Shown piece after piece: positions 53,251-61,951 of a stretch of DNA of 64,000 bases (positions within the stretch are counted from its first letter, which is position 1; every line of letters starts with the position of its first letter). The position numbers and the translations under genes are program-made. Under the pieces are notes generated by a model that was not told where the DNA came from, did no database searches, and worked only from the letters and a program-made list of their open reading frames with translations. Origin of the DNA: DASZHJ01 sp963735465 (GTDB lineage: Bacteria > Pseudomonadota > Alphaproteobacteria > ATCC43930 > CGMCC-115725); contig CAVTLA010000001.1 of the NCBI GenBank assembly GCA_963735465.1, positions 3,534,001-3,598,000 on the forward strand, written 5' to 3'.

Positions 53251-53772
53251 TCATCCCGGCCTGCCCGCCGAGCGCGACGATGCAGTCATGCCGGTGGTGA
53301 CGCCGTCGCCGTCAGGCGCGCCGGTCGCCGTGGGATCGTTGAGATTGCCGCGGGCCCGGACGAGGTCGTCGAGGAGCCGCTCGCGCTCCTCCGCCGTGAA
53401 GCCGCGCAATGCCTCCTCGTGCAGGCCGCTGGCGATCATGCGCATGCGCCGGAACACCGCGCGCGCCTTGTCCGTAAGGAAGAGTGTGCGGGCCCGCCGG
53501 TCGGAGGGGTCGGCCCGGCGCTCGAGCCACGCCCCGGCCTCCATGCGGTCAACCAGGCGCGTCAGGGTGATGGGCTCGATTTCCAGGATCTCGGCCAGAC
53601 CGGCCTGGTTGATCCCCTCGTTGCGGGCCAGGTGTGCCAGCAAGTGGTATTGGGCGCGGGTAAGGCCGAGGCTCTTGGCGCGCTGGTCGAAGCGCTTGCG
53701 CAGCAGGCGCGAGACGTCGTGCAGCAGGAATCCCAGGCTCCGGTCCAGCTCGAACTCGCTCATGAGCCGCAA
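53251..53772 (-). CDS. MarR-family transcriptional regulator of the efflux operon
   Basis: A 173-residue regulator with the winged helix formed by GINQAGLAEILEIEPITLTR and VDRMEAGAWLERRADPSDRR, and C-terminal dimerisation helices. It is first of the marR-hlyD-mfs operon; the 72-base gap to hlyD has no obvious terminator. Two AT-rich palindromes immediately upstream (53777-53806) are the likely autoregulatory operators. Confidence 0.92.
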   Translation of the reverse strand: MRLMSEFELDRSLGFLLHDVSRLLRKRFDQRAKSLGLTRAQYHLLAHLARNEGINQAGLAEILEIEPITLTRLVDRMEAGAWLERRADPSDRRARTLFLTDKARAVFRRMRMIASGLHEEALRGFTAEERERLLDDLVRARGNLNDPTATGAPDGDGVTTGMTASSRSAGRPG

Positions 53773-53776
53773 TATA

Positions 53777-53806
53777 ATAAGCCTGCTTATAATAAGATAT
53801 GCATAT
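53777..53806. promoter_or_regulatory. candidate MarR operators
   Basis: A perfect inverted repeat ATAAGC-CT-GCTTAT (53777-53790) and a perfect palindrome ATATGCATAT (53797-53806) lie within 35 bases of the marR start in an otherwise GC-rich region. Position and AT-richness fit autoregulatory operators overlapping the promoter. Confidence 0.6.
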
Positions 53807-53938
53807 TATGTAGGGCTGGGTTGCGGGATCGCGGGGGGCCGCCGTCGGGCCGCCTGCTCCTCTTAACTCGTCACGGCACGGCTGGCGGGATTGCGCTGAC
53901 GATTCAAAGGCAATCAACGCCCTCAGGAGGAAGCGACC

Positions 53939-54736
53939 ATGCGGCCCAACAAAGTTCGGGAGATCTGGCGCGCCGGTGGCCATGTCATCAATGGCTGGTG
54001 CGGCATCCCCAACGGCTTCTCCGCCGAGGTCATGGCGCACATGGGCTGGGACTCCCTTGTCGTCGACATGCAGCACGGGGTGATCGACTACCAGGTCATG
54101 GTGTCGATGCTGCAGGGCATCTCCACGACCGACGTGACGCCGATGGTGCGCGTGCCCTGGAACGATCCGGCCCAGGTCATGAAGGCGCTCGACGCCGGCG
54201 CCTATGGCGTGATCTGCCCGATGATCAACAGCCGCGCCCAGTGTGAGGCCTTCGTCGGCGCCTGCCGCTATGCGCCGCGCGGCTACCGCAGCTCAGGCCC
54301 GATCCGCGCCACGCTCTATGGCGGACCCGACTATCACGAGAAGGCGGACGACACGATCGTCGCCCTCGCCATGATCGAGACCCGGGAGGCCCTCGACAAT
54401 CTCGATGCGATCCTGTCGACCCCGGGCCTCGACGGCATCTATGTCGGCCCCTCCGACCTCTCGATCTCGCTCGGCCATGCGCCGGGCCTCGACAAGTCCG
54501 ATGAGTTCATGATCTCGGCGCTGACCCGGATCATCGACGGCTGCAAGCGCCACGGCGTCCAGCCGGGCCTGCACACCGGCAGTGCCGCCTACGCCAAGCG
54601 CATGCTGGGCATGGGATTCAAGTTCGTGACCGTGATGGGCGACGTGCGGCTGCTCACCATGGCGGGCCAGCAGATCGTGCGCGAGATGCGCGAGGGCGCC
54701 GCCGCCACGCCGCGGCCTTCGGGATCGCCGTACTGA
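53939..54736 (+). CDS. HpcH/HpaI aldolase family protein
   Basis: A 265-residue class II aldolase. It contains NGWCGIPNGFSAEVMAHMGW, VVDMQHGVIDYQVMVSML, MVRVPWNDPAQVMKALDAGA, the metal Glu in LAMIETREALDNLD and the metal Asp in IYVGPSDLSISLG. An AGGAGGAAGCG site precedes the ATG. Enzymes of this family cleave 4-hydroxy-2-oxo acids into pyruvate and an aldehyde, often at the end of aromatic degradation. It stands alone, divergent from marR and convergent with the permease, so its link to the right-hand cluster is only possible. Confidence 0.9.
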   Translation: MRPNKVREIWRAGGHVINGWCGIPNGFSAEVMAHMGWDSLVVDMQHGVIDYQVMVSMLQGISTTDVTPMVRVPWNDPAQVMKALDAGAYGVICPMINSRAQCEAFVGACRYAPRGYRSSGPIRATLYGGPDYHEKADDTIVALAMIETREALDNLDAILSTPGLDGIYVGPSDLSISLGHAPGLDKSDEFMISALTRIIDGCKRHGVQPGLHTGSAAYAKRMLGMGFKFVTVMGDVRLLTMAGQQIVREMREGAAATPRPSGSPY

Positions 54737-54752
54737 GGGAGCGTCTGGTCTG

Positions 54753-56456
54753 TCACCTCGCGCCTTCGCGTTGCGCCCGGCGATTGACGATCTCCGCGAT
54801 CGACAGCAGGACGATCGACAGGACGATCAGCAGGCTGGAGACTGCGGCGACCGTAGGGTCGATCTCCAGGCGCACCCCCTCCCACATGCGCTTCGGCAAG
54901 GTCGAGGCGCTGGTGCCGCTGAGAAAGAGCGCCATCACGACGTCGTCGAAGGAGGCGAGGAAGGCGAAGAACGCCGCCGACAGGATGCTGGGGCGGATCA
55001 GGTGGAGCGTGGTCTTGAGGAAGGCCCGGACGGGATGCGCGCCCAGGCTGCGGGCGGCACGCTCCGGCGCCTCGTCGACCCGGCGCAGCGCCCCCAGCAC
55101 GACGATGACCACCAGGGGAATGGCGATCACGAGATGCGCCAGCACGAGTCCGGGGATGGTGCCGATGAGCCGCAGCCGGGCGAACTGAAAATAGAGGCCG
55201 ACGGCGATGATCAGAGTCGGCGTGATCGCCGGCGCGGTGAGGAATCCCAGGCAGGCGCCGACGCCGCGGAACCGGCCGCGCGCCACCGCGATCGCCGCCG
55301 GGGTCCCCACCAGCATCGCCAGCCCCATGGTCAGCAGCGCCACCTCGAAGCTGACCACGGTCGGCGCCAGCCAATCCGCGCGGGCGAAATAATTGGCGTA
55401 CCAGCGCAGCGAATAGCTCGACGGCGGGAATTCGAGGAAGGGCGCGCCGCTGAAGCTGAGAGGGAAGAAGATAAGGATCGGCAGCAGGATGAAGAGCACG
55501 GTGACCACCGTCGCGCCGCCCGCCAGCCAATGCGACTGGCCGCGCGGCGTCTGCCGCACGCGGCGACGCCGACGGCGCCGCAGCGACGCGGTTGCGGCCA
55601 GAATCCGCGAGATGAGCCGCCCGCTCCGCCGTCCCGCCGGCGTCGCCGCCTCGCCACGGATTGCGCCAAAGCCCAGCAGCTTCGACCAGACGAACACGAG
55701 GATGAGCGTCGTCGCCAGCAGCACCACCGACATTGCCGCCGCCATCCCCCAGTTCATGAGCTGATTTACCTGCGTCTCGATGAGCATGACGTAGGTGATC
55801 TCGCCCAGGCCACCCAGCAGGGCCGGCGTCACGAAGAAGCCGATCGCCAGGATGAAGACGAGAATGCCGCCGGAGGCGACGCCGGGCAGGCTGAGCGGAA
55901 AGAACACGAAGAGGAACGCCGAGATCCGCCCGGCGCCGAGGCTCTGCGCCGCCGCCACCAGCCGGAGGTCGATGCGCTTCATCACCCCCAGCAGCGGAAA
56001 GACGAAGTAGGGCAGCATGACATGCACCAGCCCCACCACCACGGCGAAGCGCGTGTAGAGAATCTGCAGCGGCTCATCGACGATCCCGGCGCCCACCAGC
56101 GCCTGGTTGACGAGGCCAGTCCGGCCGAGCAGGACCATCCACGCGTAGGCCCGCACCAGGACGCTGGTCCAGATCGGCAGCAGGATCAGGATGGCGATGA
56201 TCCGCTGCCAGCGCTCGCTCGCCACCAGCATGATATAGGCGACGGGATAGCCCAGGAGCGCGCAGAGCAGCGTGACCTCGCCGGCAAGCGTGAAGGTGCG
56301 CCCCAGCACCAGCCAGAGCGCCTTGTCGTGCAGGATCTGTCCATAGAAGACGAAGGGGCCTCCGGGTGCCGAGAAGCTCGACACCAGCAACCCGCCGACG
56401 GGCACTGCATAGACCAGGATCAGCAGCAGCGCCGCCGGAGCCATCAGCAGCGGCAT
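54753..56456 (-). CDS. fused polyamine-type ABC transporter permease (PotB-PotC fusion)
   Basis: A 567-residue protein in which two permease domains are fused. The N-terminal half (about 1-280) is PotB-like, with LLPIWTSVLVRAYAWMVLLG and AAAQSLGAGRISAFLFVFF. An arginine-rich linker (SLRRRRRRRVRQTPRG, about 300) leads to a PotC-like half with ERAARSLGAHPVRAFLKTTL and FFAFLASFDDVVMALFLSG. There are about twelve membrane helices. Both ATPase-contact loops are intact. It lies downstream of the binding-protein gene (98-base gap), and the ATPase gene precedes both. Confidence 0.9.
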   Translation of the reverse strand: MPLLMAPAALLLILVYAVPVGGLLVSSFSAPGGPFVFYGQILHDKALWLVLGRTFTLAGEVTLLCALLGYPVAYIMLVASERWQRIIAILILLPIWTSVLVRAYAWMVLLGRTGLVNQALVGAGIVDEPLQILYTRFAVVVGLVHVMLPYFVFPLLGVMKRIDLRLVAAAQSLGAGRISAFLFVFFPLSLPGVASGGILVFILAIGFFVTPALLGGLGEITYVMLIETQVNQLMNWGMAAAMSVVLLATTLILVFVWSKLLGFGAIRGEAATPAGRRSGRLISRILAATASLRRRRRRRVRQTPRGQSHWLAGGATVVTVLFILLPILIFFPLSFSGAPFLEFPPSSYSLRWYANYFARADWLAPTVVSFEVALLTMGLAMLVGTPAAIAVARGRFRGVGACLGFLTAPAITPTLIIAVGLYFQFARLRLIGTIPGLVLAHLVIAIPLVVIVVLGALRRVDEAPERAARSLGAHPVRAFLKTTLHLIRPSILSAAFFAFLASFDDVVMALFLSGTSASTLPKRMWEGVRLEIDPTVAAVSSLLIVLSIVLLSIAEIVNRRAQREGAR

Positions 56457-56554
56457 GCTCCAGCGTGACCAGATGGCCGGCCGGCGGGCGAGGCCGATAC
56501 GAGACGAGCGATCTGCCGGCGCGGCGGACAGCTATCGTCTCCCGTCGCCGGCGG

Positions 56555-57650
56555 CTATTGCTGGGTGATCCAGGTATTCCACATCGCGTGCTCCTTCTCG
56601 AGATTGCTGCGGCCGGAGCCGTCAACCTCCGCCCACCACTTGGGGTCGAGCCAGATCTGCTTCTCGAGATTTTCCGGATATGTCGGGAGCTTCGCCTTCT
56701 CCTCCGCCGTCAGGTAGTCGAAGGCGGTGCGGTTGCTGGGGCCGAACGGCAGGATCTTCACCAGCTCGGCGATCGGCTTTCCCTGGGAGGCGAACTCGAT
56801 GAACTTAAGAGCGTTCTTGTAGTTCTTGGCGCCCTTGGGGATCGCCCAGTAGTCGGAGGTGATGAGGCCCTGGTTCCAGTCGAAATCGATCGCGGCTCCC
56901 TCGGCCTTGAGCTGCGCGATGCGCGCGACCGCGCCGAGGCCGATGTCCGCCTCGGCATCCACCAGAGCCTGGGGGACGGCCGAGGATGAGGTCACCCACT
57001 TGATCACCGCCGGCTTGATCTTGGCGAGACTTCTTGTAGGCGCGGTCGAGGTCGAGCGGGTAGAGCTTATCCGGCGCCACGCCATCCGCCAGCAGCGCCG
57101 GCTCCATCGGCTCGATCTCGTAGTCGCCGGCGGGGAAAATGCGCTTGCCTGGAAATTTCTTCAGGTCCCACACCTCGGCCCAGGTATGGGGATGGTTTTC
57201 CTTGCTGTATTTCTTGGTGCTGTAGGAGATCACCTGGGAGAAGGAGAGGAAGCCCACGCCGTAGGGCGCCAGGGCCTTCGGATCCATCTGGTCCATGATC
57301 GTCTTGTCGAGCAGGCTGTAGTCGATCTTCTCCAGCATGTTCTGCTGGGACAGCACATAATATTCCGACGGCACGCATTCGAAGAGATCCCACTCGACGT
57401 TCTGCGTCATCACCATCGCCTTGATCTTGGCGAGCGAGATGCCGGTGGCCTCGACGACCTTGATGCCGGTCGCCTCCTCGAAGGGCTTGAAGAGCGCCTT
57501 GCGCAGCCCGTCCTGGAATTTCCCGCCGAAGGAGGCAATGGTGACGGTGCCCTTGTCCTGCGCCAGCGCCTGACCCGCGCCGAGAACGACAAGGGCCGCC
57601 GCCAGGGCACCGACGGCCAAGGACAGCCGGTGGCCGATCTGTCTCATCAT
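56555..57650 (-). pseudogene. polyamine-type ABC transporter substrate-binding protein, one apparent frameshift
   Basis: A periplasmic receptor of about 364 residues when repaired, PotD-like. The signal peptide spans residues 1-31 and is followed by TVTIASFGGKFQDGLRKALF. One extra base near 57028 (AAGTCTCGCC for AAGCTCGCC) shifts the frame after DLDRAYKK; the protein continues as LAKIKPAVIKWVTSSSAVPQ, ADIGLGAVARIAQLKAEGAA and ends KEHAMWNTWITQQ. The substrate is probably a small amine or other cationic compound, judged only by family. Confidence 0.85.
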
Positions 57651-57726
57651 CGCTCGATCCCCTCTCTGTTCCACGCTCGGTGCCGGAATGCTCCCTGACG
57701 CGGGAGCGCGCCCGGCCATTTTTCCT

Positions 57727-58923
57727 CTATTCGTCAGACCCGAACAGAATCGCGTCCTCGAGCCGCCATCCCACCTGCGTGCGGGCCCCGACCGGGACCA
57801 GCGTCGTGTGGCCGCGGTTCGGGATGACGACGGTGACGAGATCGGTGTCCGACAACCGCACCTCATAGCGGATCCGGTCTCCGTTGAACGTGACGGAGCA
57901 GATCTCGCCCTCGAAACGGTGGTCCGCCTCGACCGTCTCGGCACCCAGCAACAGGCGTTCGGGGCGGATCATCAGGCTCATCGGCGCATCCGCCGACATT
58001 GGCCGGTCGCGCCGGGCCGAGAAACGCAAGCCGCCCGCGGTCCTGACCCGGCAGGTGGTACCTGAAAATGCCTCCACGACGCCGTCCACGAAGACGGAAT
58101 CGCCGACGAAATCCGCCACGAACCGGCTGACCGGCCTGGCGTAGAGCTCGTGCGGCGTGCCGTACTGCTCGATGCGGCCCTTGTTGATGACGGCGATACG
58201 GTCGGAGACCGCCATCGCCTCGCTCTGGTCGTGGGTCACGTGAATGACGGTGAGGCCTAGGCGCTTGTGCAGTGCCCTCAGCTCCGCCTGCATGCTTTCC
58301 CTGAGCTTGCGATCGAGGGCGCCCAGGGGCTCGTCGAGGAGCAGGATCGGCGGATCGAACACCACGGCACGGGCCAGCGCGATGCGCTGCTGCTGGCCGC
58401 CACTGAGCTGCGCCGGCAGCCGGTGTTCGAAACCGGTCATCTCCACCAGCTCGATCGCCGCCTGGACCCGTCGGCCGACCTCCGCTTCCGCCACGCCGCG
58501 CATGCGGAGCGGAAAGGCGATGTTGTCCGCCGCGTCCATGTGCGGGAAGAGCGCCAGATGCTGGAACACCACGCCGATGTCGCGCCGGTGCGCCGGCAGG
58601 TGATCGATCGCATGGCCGCCGATCAGGATCTCGCCGTCGTAGTTGTCGATGAATCCGGCGATGGCCATCATGGTCGTGGTCTTGCCCGAGCCGCTCGGCC
58701 CCAGCAGCGTGACGAACTCGCCGGCCTCGATTTCGATGCTGATGTCGAGGATGGCGGGCGACCCGCCGTAGGATTTCGCGAGGTTGCGGATCGCCACGCT
58801 GGCGCCGAGACCGGGTCTGGCCCCGAGCGGCAATTCCGGTCGCGGGGCCGCGCTGAGCGGCACCTCGGTGCTCGCCGAGCTTGCGGCCGGACTGCGCGGC
58901 AACATCAGGTTCTTCACCAGCAT
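57727..58923 (-). CDS. polyamine-type ABC transporter ATP-binding protein (PotA-like)
   Basis: A 398-residue ATPase with an unusual 40-residue N-terminal tail. Walker A is GPSGSGKTTTMMAIAGF, the Q-loop VVFQHLALFPHMDAADN, the signature LSGGQQQRIALARAVV, Walker B LLLDEPLGALDRKL and the H-loop THDQSEAMAV; a TOBE domain follows with LMIRPERLLLGAE. It lies 103 bases after the Rieske gene and 76 bases before the binding-protein gene, all on the same strand. Confidence 0.92.
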   Translation of the reverse strand: MLVKNLMLPRSPAASSASTEVPLSAAPRPELPLGARPGLGASVAIRNLAKSYGGSPAILDISIEIEAGEFVTLLGPSGSGKTTTMMAIAGFIDNYDGEILIGGHAIDHLPAHRRDIGVVFQHLALFPHMDAADNIAFPLRMRGVAEAEVGRRVQAAIELVEMTGFEHRLPAQLSGGQQQRIALARAVVFDPPILLLDEPLGALDRKLRESMQAELRALHKRLGLTVIHVTHDQSEAMAVSDRIAVINKGRIEQYGTPHELYARPVSRFVADFVGDSVFVDGVVEAFSGTTCRVRTAGGLRFSARRDRPMSADAPMSLMIRPERLLLGAETVEADHRFEGEICSVTFNGDRIRYEVRLSDTDLVTVVIPNRGHTTLVPVGARTQVGWRLEDAILFGSDE

Positions 58924-59025
58924 CGGGTTCGCGACCTTGCGGCCTGACTTACGGTGGGGCAGGTTCCCGCAATAAATGCGGGAAAATATTATGCGGGAAT
59001 CACTCTCGCTTTGATAGTCCCCGCT

Positions 59026-60198
59026 TCAGGCAGTCATCTCGTCCAGGTAGTTGTTGATGATGTGATGGATGGGGCCCTCCAGCTTGGACAGCGGACCAGG
59101 ATCGAAGTTACGCGAGCCGACGCCGTTCTGCAGGGACTGCACCATCTCGCGGTCCTCCTCGATGGTGACCTTCAAAAAGTCGATGCATTCCCGCAGCTTT
59201 TCGTCGAACCCCGGCTGGCGGAATGTCTCGGCCGGCAGCAGCGTGTAGGAGATCAGGCGCGACTTGTTGGGCGAGATCGGCCAGGTCACCCAGTGCCGGA
59301 ACACGTCGCAACGAGCGGCGAAATTCATGTTCGGCGACATGAAGCCCAGGCAGGCCAGGCTTTCCGGCTTGTCCTGCAGCCACGGCATCTTGCCGAACAG
59401 GCTCTTGCCGTCCTTGGTCAGCGGTGCCGCCTCGAAGAAAAAGCTATAGGCGCCGCGCGCCATCAGCTTGAACTTGTAGCGCTCCTGATCGCCTTTGTAG
59501 CGCTGCCCGAAGGTGCGGCCGTGGACGACGCCGACATGGTAGATGTCCATGAGATTCTCGATCACGAACTTCCAGTTGCAGTCGAGATCGATCACCGTCT
59601 TGTCCGCCAGCAGGCAGTCCTCGGGCCGGAAGAAGCCGAACTCTCCGTCGAATTCCGCCATCACCTCGCCGAGCGGCGGCGGATTGGCGTTGAAGGTGAG
59701 GAAGAGCCAGCCGCGGTAGATGCCGATCTTCAATTGCGGCAGCCGGCAGGTCGAGAGGTCGGCGCTGCTGTCCCGCATGTAGGGGGCAGCGGTGAGCTTG
59801 CCTTTGAGATCGTAGGCCCAGCTGTGATAGGGGCAGAGAAACTCCTTGGCGTTGCCCGAGCCTTGCGCCACCTCCACGCCCCGATGACGGCACACGTTCG
59901 AGAAGGCGTTAACGTTGTCCTCGGCGTCCCGCACCACCAGGACCGGCTCGCCCATGATGCGGATCGCCATGTAGTCGCCGGGCAGCCGCAGCTCTTCGAC
60001 GCGGCCGATGCAAAGCCAGTCCCGCATGAAGACGCGGTCTTTCTCGTACTCCTCGAATTCCGGCGAGGTATAGACGTAGCCCGGCAGGTGGCGTGCCCGC
60101 CGCAACTCCTCCCGGGTGGCTCGAAACGCCTTCACACCCGATACCGATGTCAGGCTTCTCGGAGGCGCCATCACCGTGTCTCGCGTCACTTGGTCCAT
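59026..60198 (-). CDS. Rieske-type aromatic ring-hydroxylating oxygenase, large subunit
   Basis: A 390-residue oxygenase. The Rieske 2Fe-2S ligands are CRHRG (Cys103, His105) and CPYHSW (Cys122, His125). The mononuclear iron site is in NLMDIYHVGVVHGRTFG (Asp218 as bridge, His221 and His226), with the third ligand probably the Asp in the C-terminal EEDREMVQSL. No small subunit, ferredoxin or reductase is in the window, so it would need partners from elsewhere. It is followed by the polyamine-type importer and preceded by an alpha/beta hydrolase gene, which suggests a catabolic role on an imported aromatic or amine substrate. Confidence 0.93.
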   Translation of the reverse strand: MDQVTRDTVMAPPRSLTSVSGVKAFRATREELRRARHLPGYVYTSPEFEEYEKDRVFMRDWLCIGRVEELRLPGDYMAIRIMGEPVLVVRDAEDNVNAFSNVCRHRGVEVAQGSGNAKEFLCPYHSWAYDLKGKLTAAPYMRDSSADLSTCRLPQLKIGIYRGWLFLTFNANPPPLGEVMAEFDGEFGFFRPEDCLLADKTVIDLDCNWKFVIENLMDIYHVGVVHGRTFGQRYKGDQERYKFKLMARGAYSFFFEAAPLTKDGKSLFGKMPWLQDKPESLACLGFMSPNMNFAARCDVFRHWVTWPISPNKSRLISYTLLPAETFRQPGFDEKLRECIDFLKVTIEEDREMVQSLQNGVGSRNFDPGPLSKLEGPIHHIINNYLDEMTA

Positions 60199-60316
60199 TT
60201 TTGTCCCTGCCTCTTCGCGAAGATCGTGATCACCGTCCCGCTGTCATTTGTTCCATACCGCTACGCACCGCATTCTCGGTTCTAGGACGGCTGTAGCCTG
60301 TGGCCTCCCCCACACC

Positions 60317-61198
60317 TCAGGACGCCGCCGCGCGAGCCGATGCCGCCGCCCCGGAGGCACCGCCCAGGAAGGCGCGGATAACCGAATTGAAACGCCGGGC
60401 GTGCTCGAACATCGGCTTGTGGCCGCATTTCTCGAAGGTCACCAGCTCGGCCCGCGGCATGCGTTTCACCGCCGCGACGGCGCTCTCGTAGACCGCGCCG
60501 GGATCCTCCCGGCCCCACACGATAAGGGTATCGACGTCGAGCCGCTCCAGCCGGTCCAGGATCCGGTAGGGCCGCGCTGCCCGGACGTCGAGGAGCCCGT
60601 CGAGGCCGCGCTCCCAGGCACCCTTCATCCAGGGCTGCGCGTAGGCGGTCGCCATGGTGAGGAGGATCTCCTCGGGCACCGCGGCGGGGTCGTAGCATTG
60701 CTTGATCATGCTGTTCCGACAGCCCTCGACGGAGGGCGCGGCCAGCAGCGGACCGAAGTTCTCCCGCACCTTGGCGAGCCCGGCCACCAGCTGATCATCG
60801 TCGTTGAAGCAGGTGCCGCTGCCGTTGATCACCAGGCGATCGACGCGCTTCGGCAGCTCGAAATACAGGAGCGCCGCGATCAGCGATCCATAGGAGGTGC
60901 CCATGGCGCAGAAGCGCTCGAATTCGAGCTTGTCGGCGAGGTTGCGCAGGTGGGCCACCGCCGCCGGCTGGGGCGGCCCGCTCCTGGCATCCCCGGGATC
61001 GGTAAACCCGTTGCCGATCATGTCCGGCGCCACGACGAAGAACTCGTCCGCCAGGGCGTCGATGTTGCGCACCCAGACGTCGGCGGTGCCGCCGTAGCCG
61101 TGCAGCAGCAGAAGCGGATAGGACGTCTCGCTGCCGGCCATCAGACAGCGGGTTCTGATCCCATTCACATCCACGAACCTGACGCGCATCGGCGGCAA
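60317..61198 (-). CDS. alpha/beta-fold hydrolase
   Basis: A 293-residue hydrolase. The oxyanion region is LLLHGYGGTADVW, the nucleophile Ser102 lies in AMGTSYGSLIAALL (G-x-S-x-G), the acid in LIVWGREDPGA and the His in FEKCGHKPMFEH. It resembles meta-cleavage-product hydrolases and other C-C or amide hydrolases. It is 118 bases upstream of the Rieske gene and 15 bases downstream of the diiron-protein gene on the same strand. An N-formylmaleamate deformylase-like role would fit if the M29/NicX-like neighbour is a dihydroxypyridine dioxygenase. Confidence 0.9.
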   Translation of the reverse strand: MPPMRVRFVDVNGIRTRCLMAGSETSYPLLLLHGYGGTADVWVRNIDALADEFFVVAPDMIGNGFTDPGDARSGPPQPAAVAHLRNLADKLEFERFCAMGTSYGSLIAALLYFELPKRVDRLVINGSGTCFNDDDQLVAGLAKVRENFGPLLAAPSVEGCRNSMIKQCYDPAAVPEEILLTMATAYAQPWMKGAWERGLDGLLDVRAARPYRILDRLERLDVDTLIVWGREDPGAVYESAVAAVKRMPRAELVTFEKCGHKPMFEHARRFNSVIRAFLGGASGAAASARAAAS

Positions 61199-61213
61199 TC
61201 TCCGGCAGCGATC

Positions 61214-61921
61214 TCAGTTCAGCAGACCCTTTTCGTAGTGCAGGTAGACGCAGTCCATGAAGAACCAGCGCCGGCGCACGCTCTGCGCCACGTAATGGAT
61301 GATCATCTCGCGGTCGGCCCGGGTCTTGCAGTGGCGCTCCAGCACGTCGAACGCCGTGCCGCTGTGCTGGATGTCGACCTCGGCGTGCAGCCAGAAGTGC
61401 TCGATGTCGTGCTCGCTGAAGCGGTATTTTTCGCGCAGCGCCGGCAGGATGCTCTTGAACGTGCCCGGCCCCTGGAACTCGCTGCCGACGTGGATCGCCG
61501 CCACCGCCGCCTGCCAGGGCTCTTCCTTCGCCAGCTTCATCAGCCAGTCGACCCAGCCTTGCGTGGACGGCAGGCCCTGGCCGTTGCGCACCTGCTCCGG
61601 ATCCTCGCCGCACGCCTTGATGAAGCGCAGGAACAGCTCGGGATGCGGGTTCTTCGGATTCATCTCGTCGCCATAGTTCTCCAACTCCATGTCGATGACA
61701 TCGGTCGGCGCCTTGGCGGCGATCAGGAAGAACGCGGGATAGAGGTTGGAGACGTAGTGGTAGCTCTCCGCCATGCAGCCGGCCATGCACTTCTTGCTGA
61801 GCTCGCCCTTGGACCACAGCACATACATCGGGTGATTCTTGAGAAAGCGGTCGTAGACCACTTTTTCCAGCTCCTGGCGGAACTCCGACTTGCTCTCCAT
61901 GCTCTCGATCTCCCCTGGCAA
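61214..61921 (-). CDS. heme-oxygenase-like diiron protein (HDO/CADD/TenA-PqqC fold)
   Basis: A 235-residue all-helical protein of the iron-containing redox enzyme (TenA/PqqC-like) family. A full set of diiron ligands can be read in the spacing of CADD/UndA-type oxidases: Glu86-x6-His93 (EMNPKNPH), Glu148 (HVGSEFQGPG) and His179-x3-Asp183-x2-His186 (HAEVDIQH). It therefore looks like a functional oxidase rather than a thiaminase. The start may be 61921 or the internal ATG at 61900 (MESKSEFRQEL). It lies 30 bases after the M29/NicX-like gene and 15 bases before the hydrolase gene. The substrate is unknown. Confidence 0.82.
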   Translation of the reverse strand: MPGEIESMESKSEFRQELEKVVYDRFLKNHPMYVLWSKGELSKKCMAGCMAESYHYVSNLYPAFFLIAAKAPTDVIDMELENYGDEMNPKNPHPELFLRFIKACGEDPEQVRNGQGLPSTQGWVDWLMKLAKEEPWQAAVAAIHVGSEFQGPGTFKSILPALREKYRFSEHDIEHFWLHAEVDIQHSGTAFDVLERHCKTRADREMIIHYVAQSVRRRWFFMDCVYLHYEKGLLN

Positions 61922-61951
61922 ATCCTCGAATTCAAATTCGCGACATCGCGA

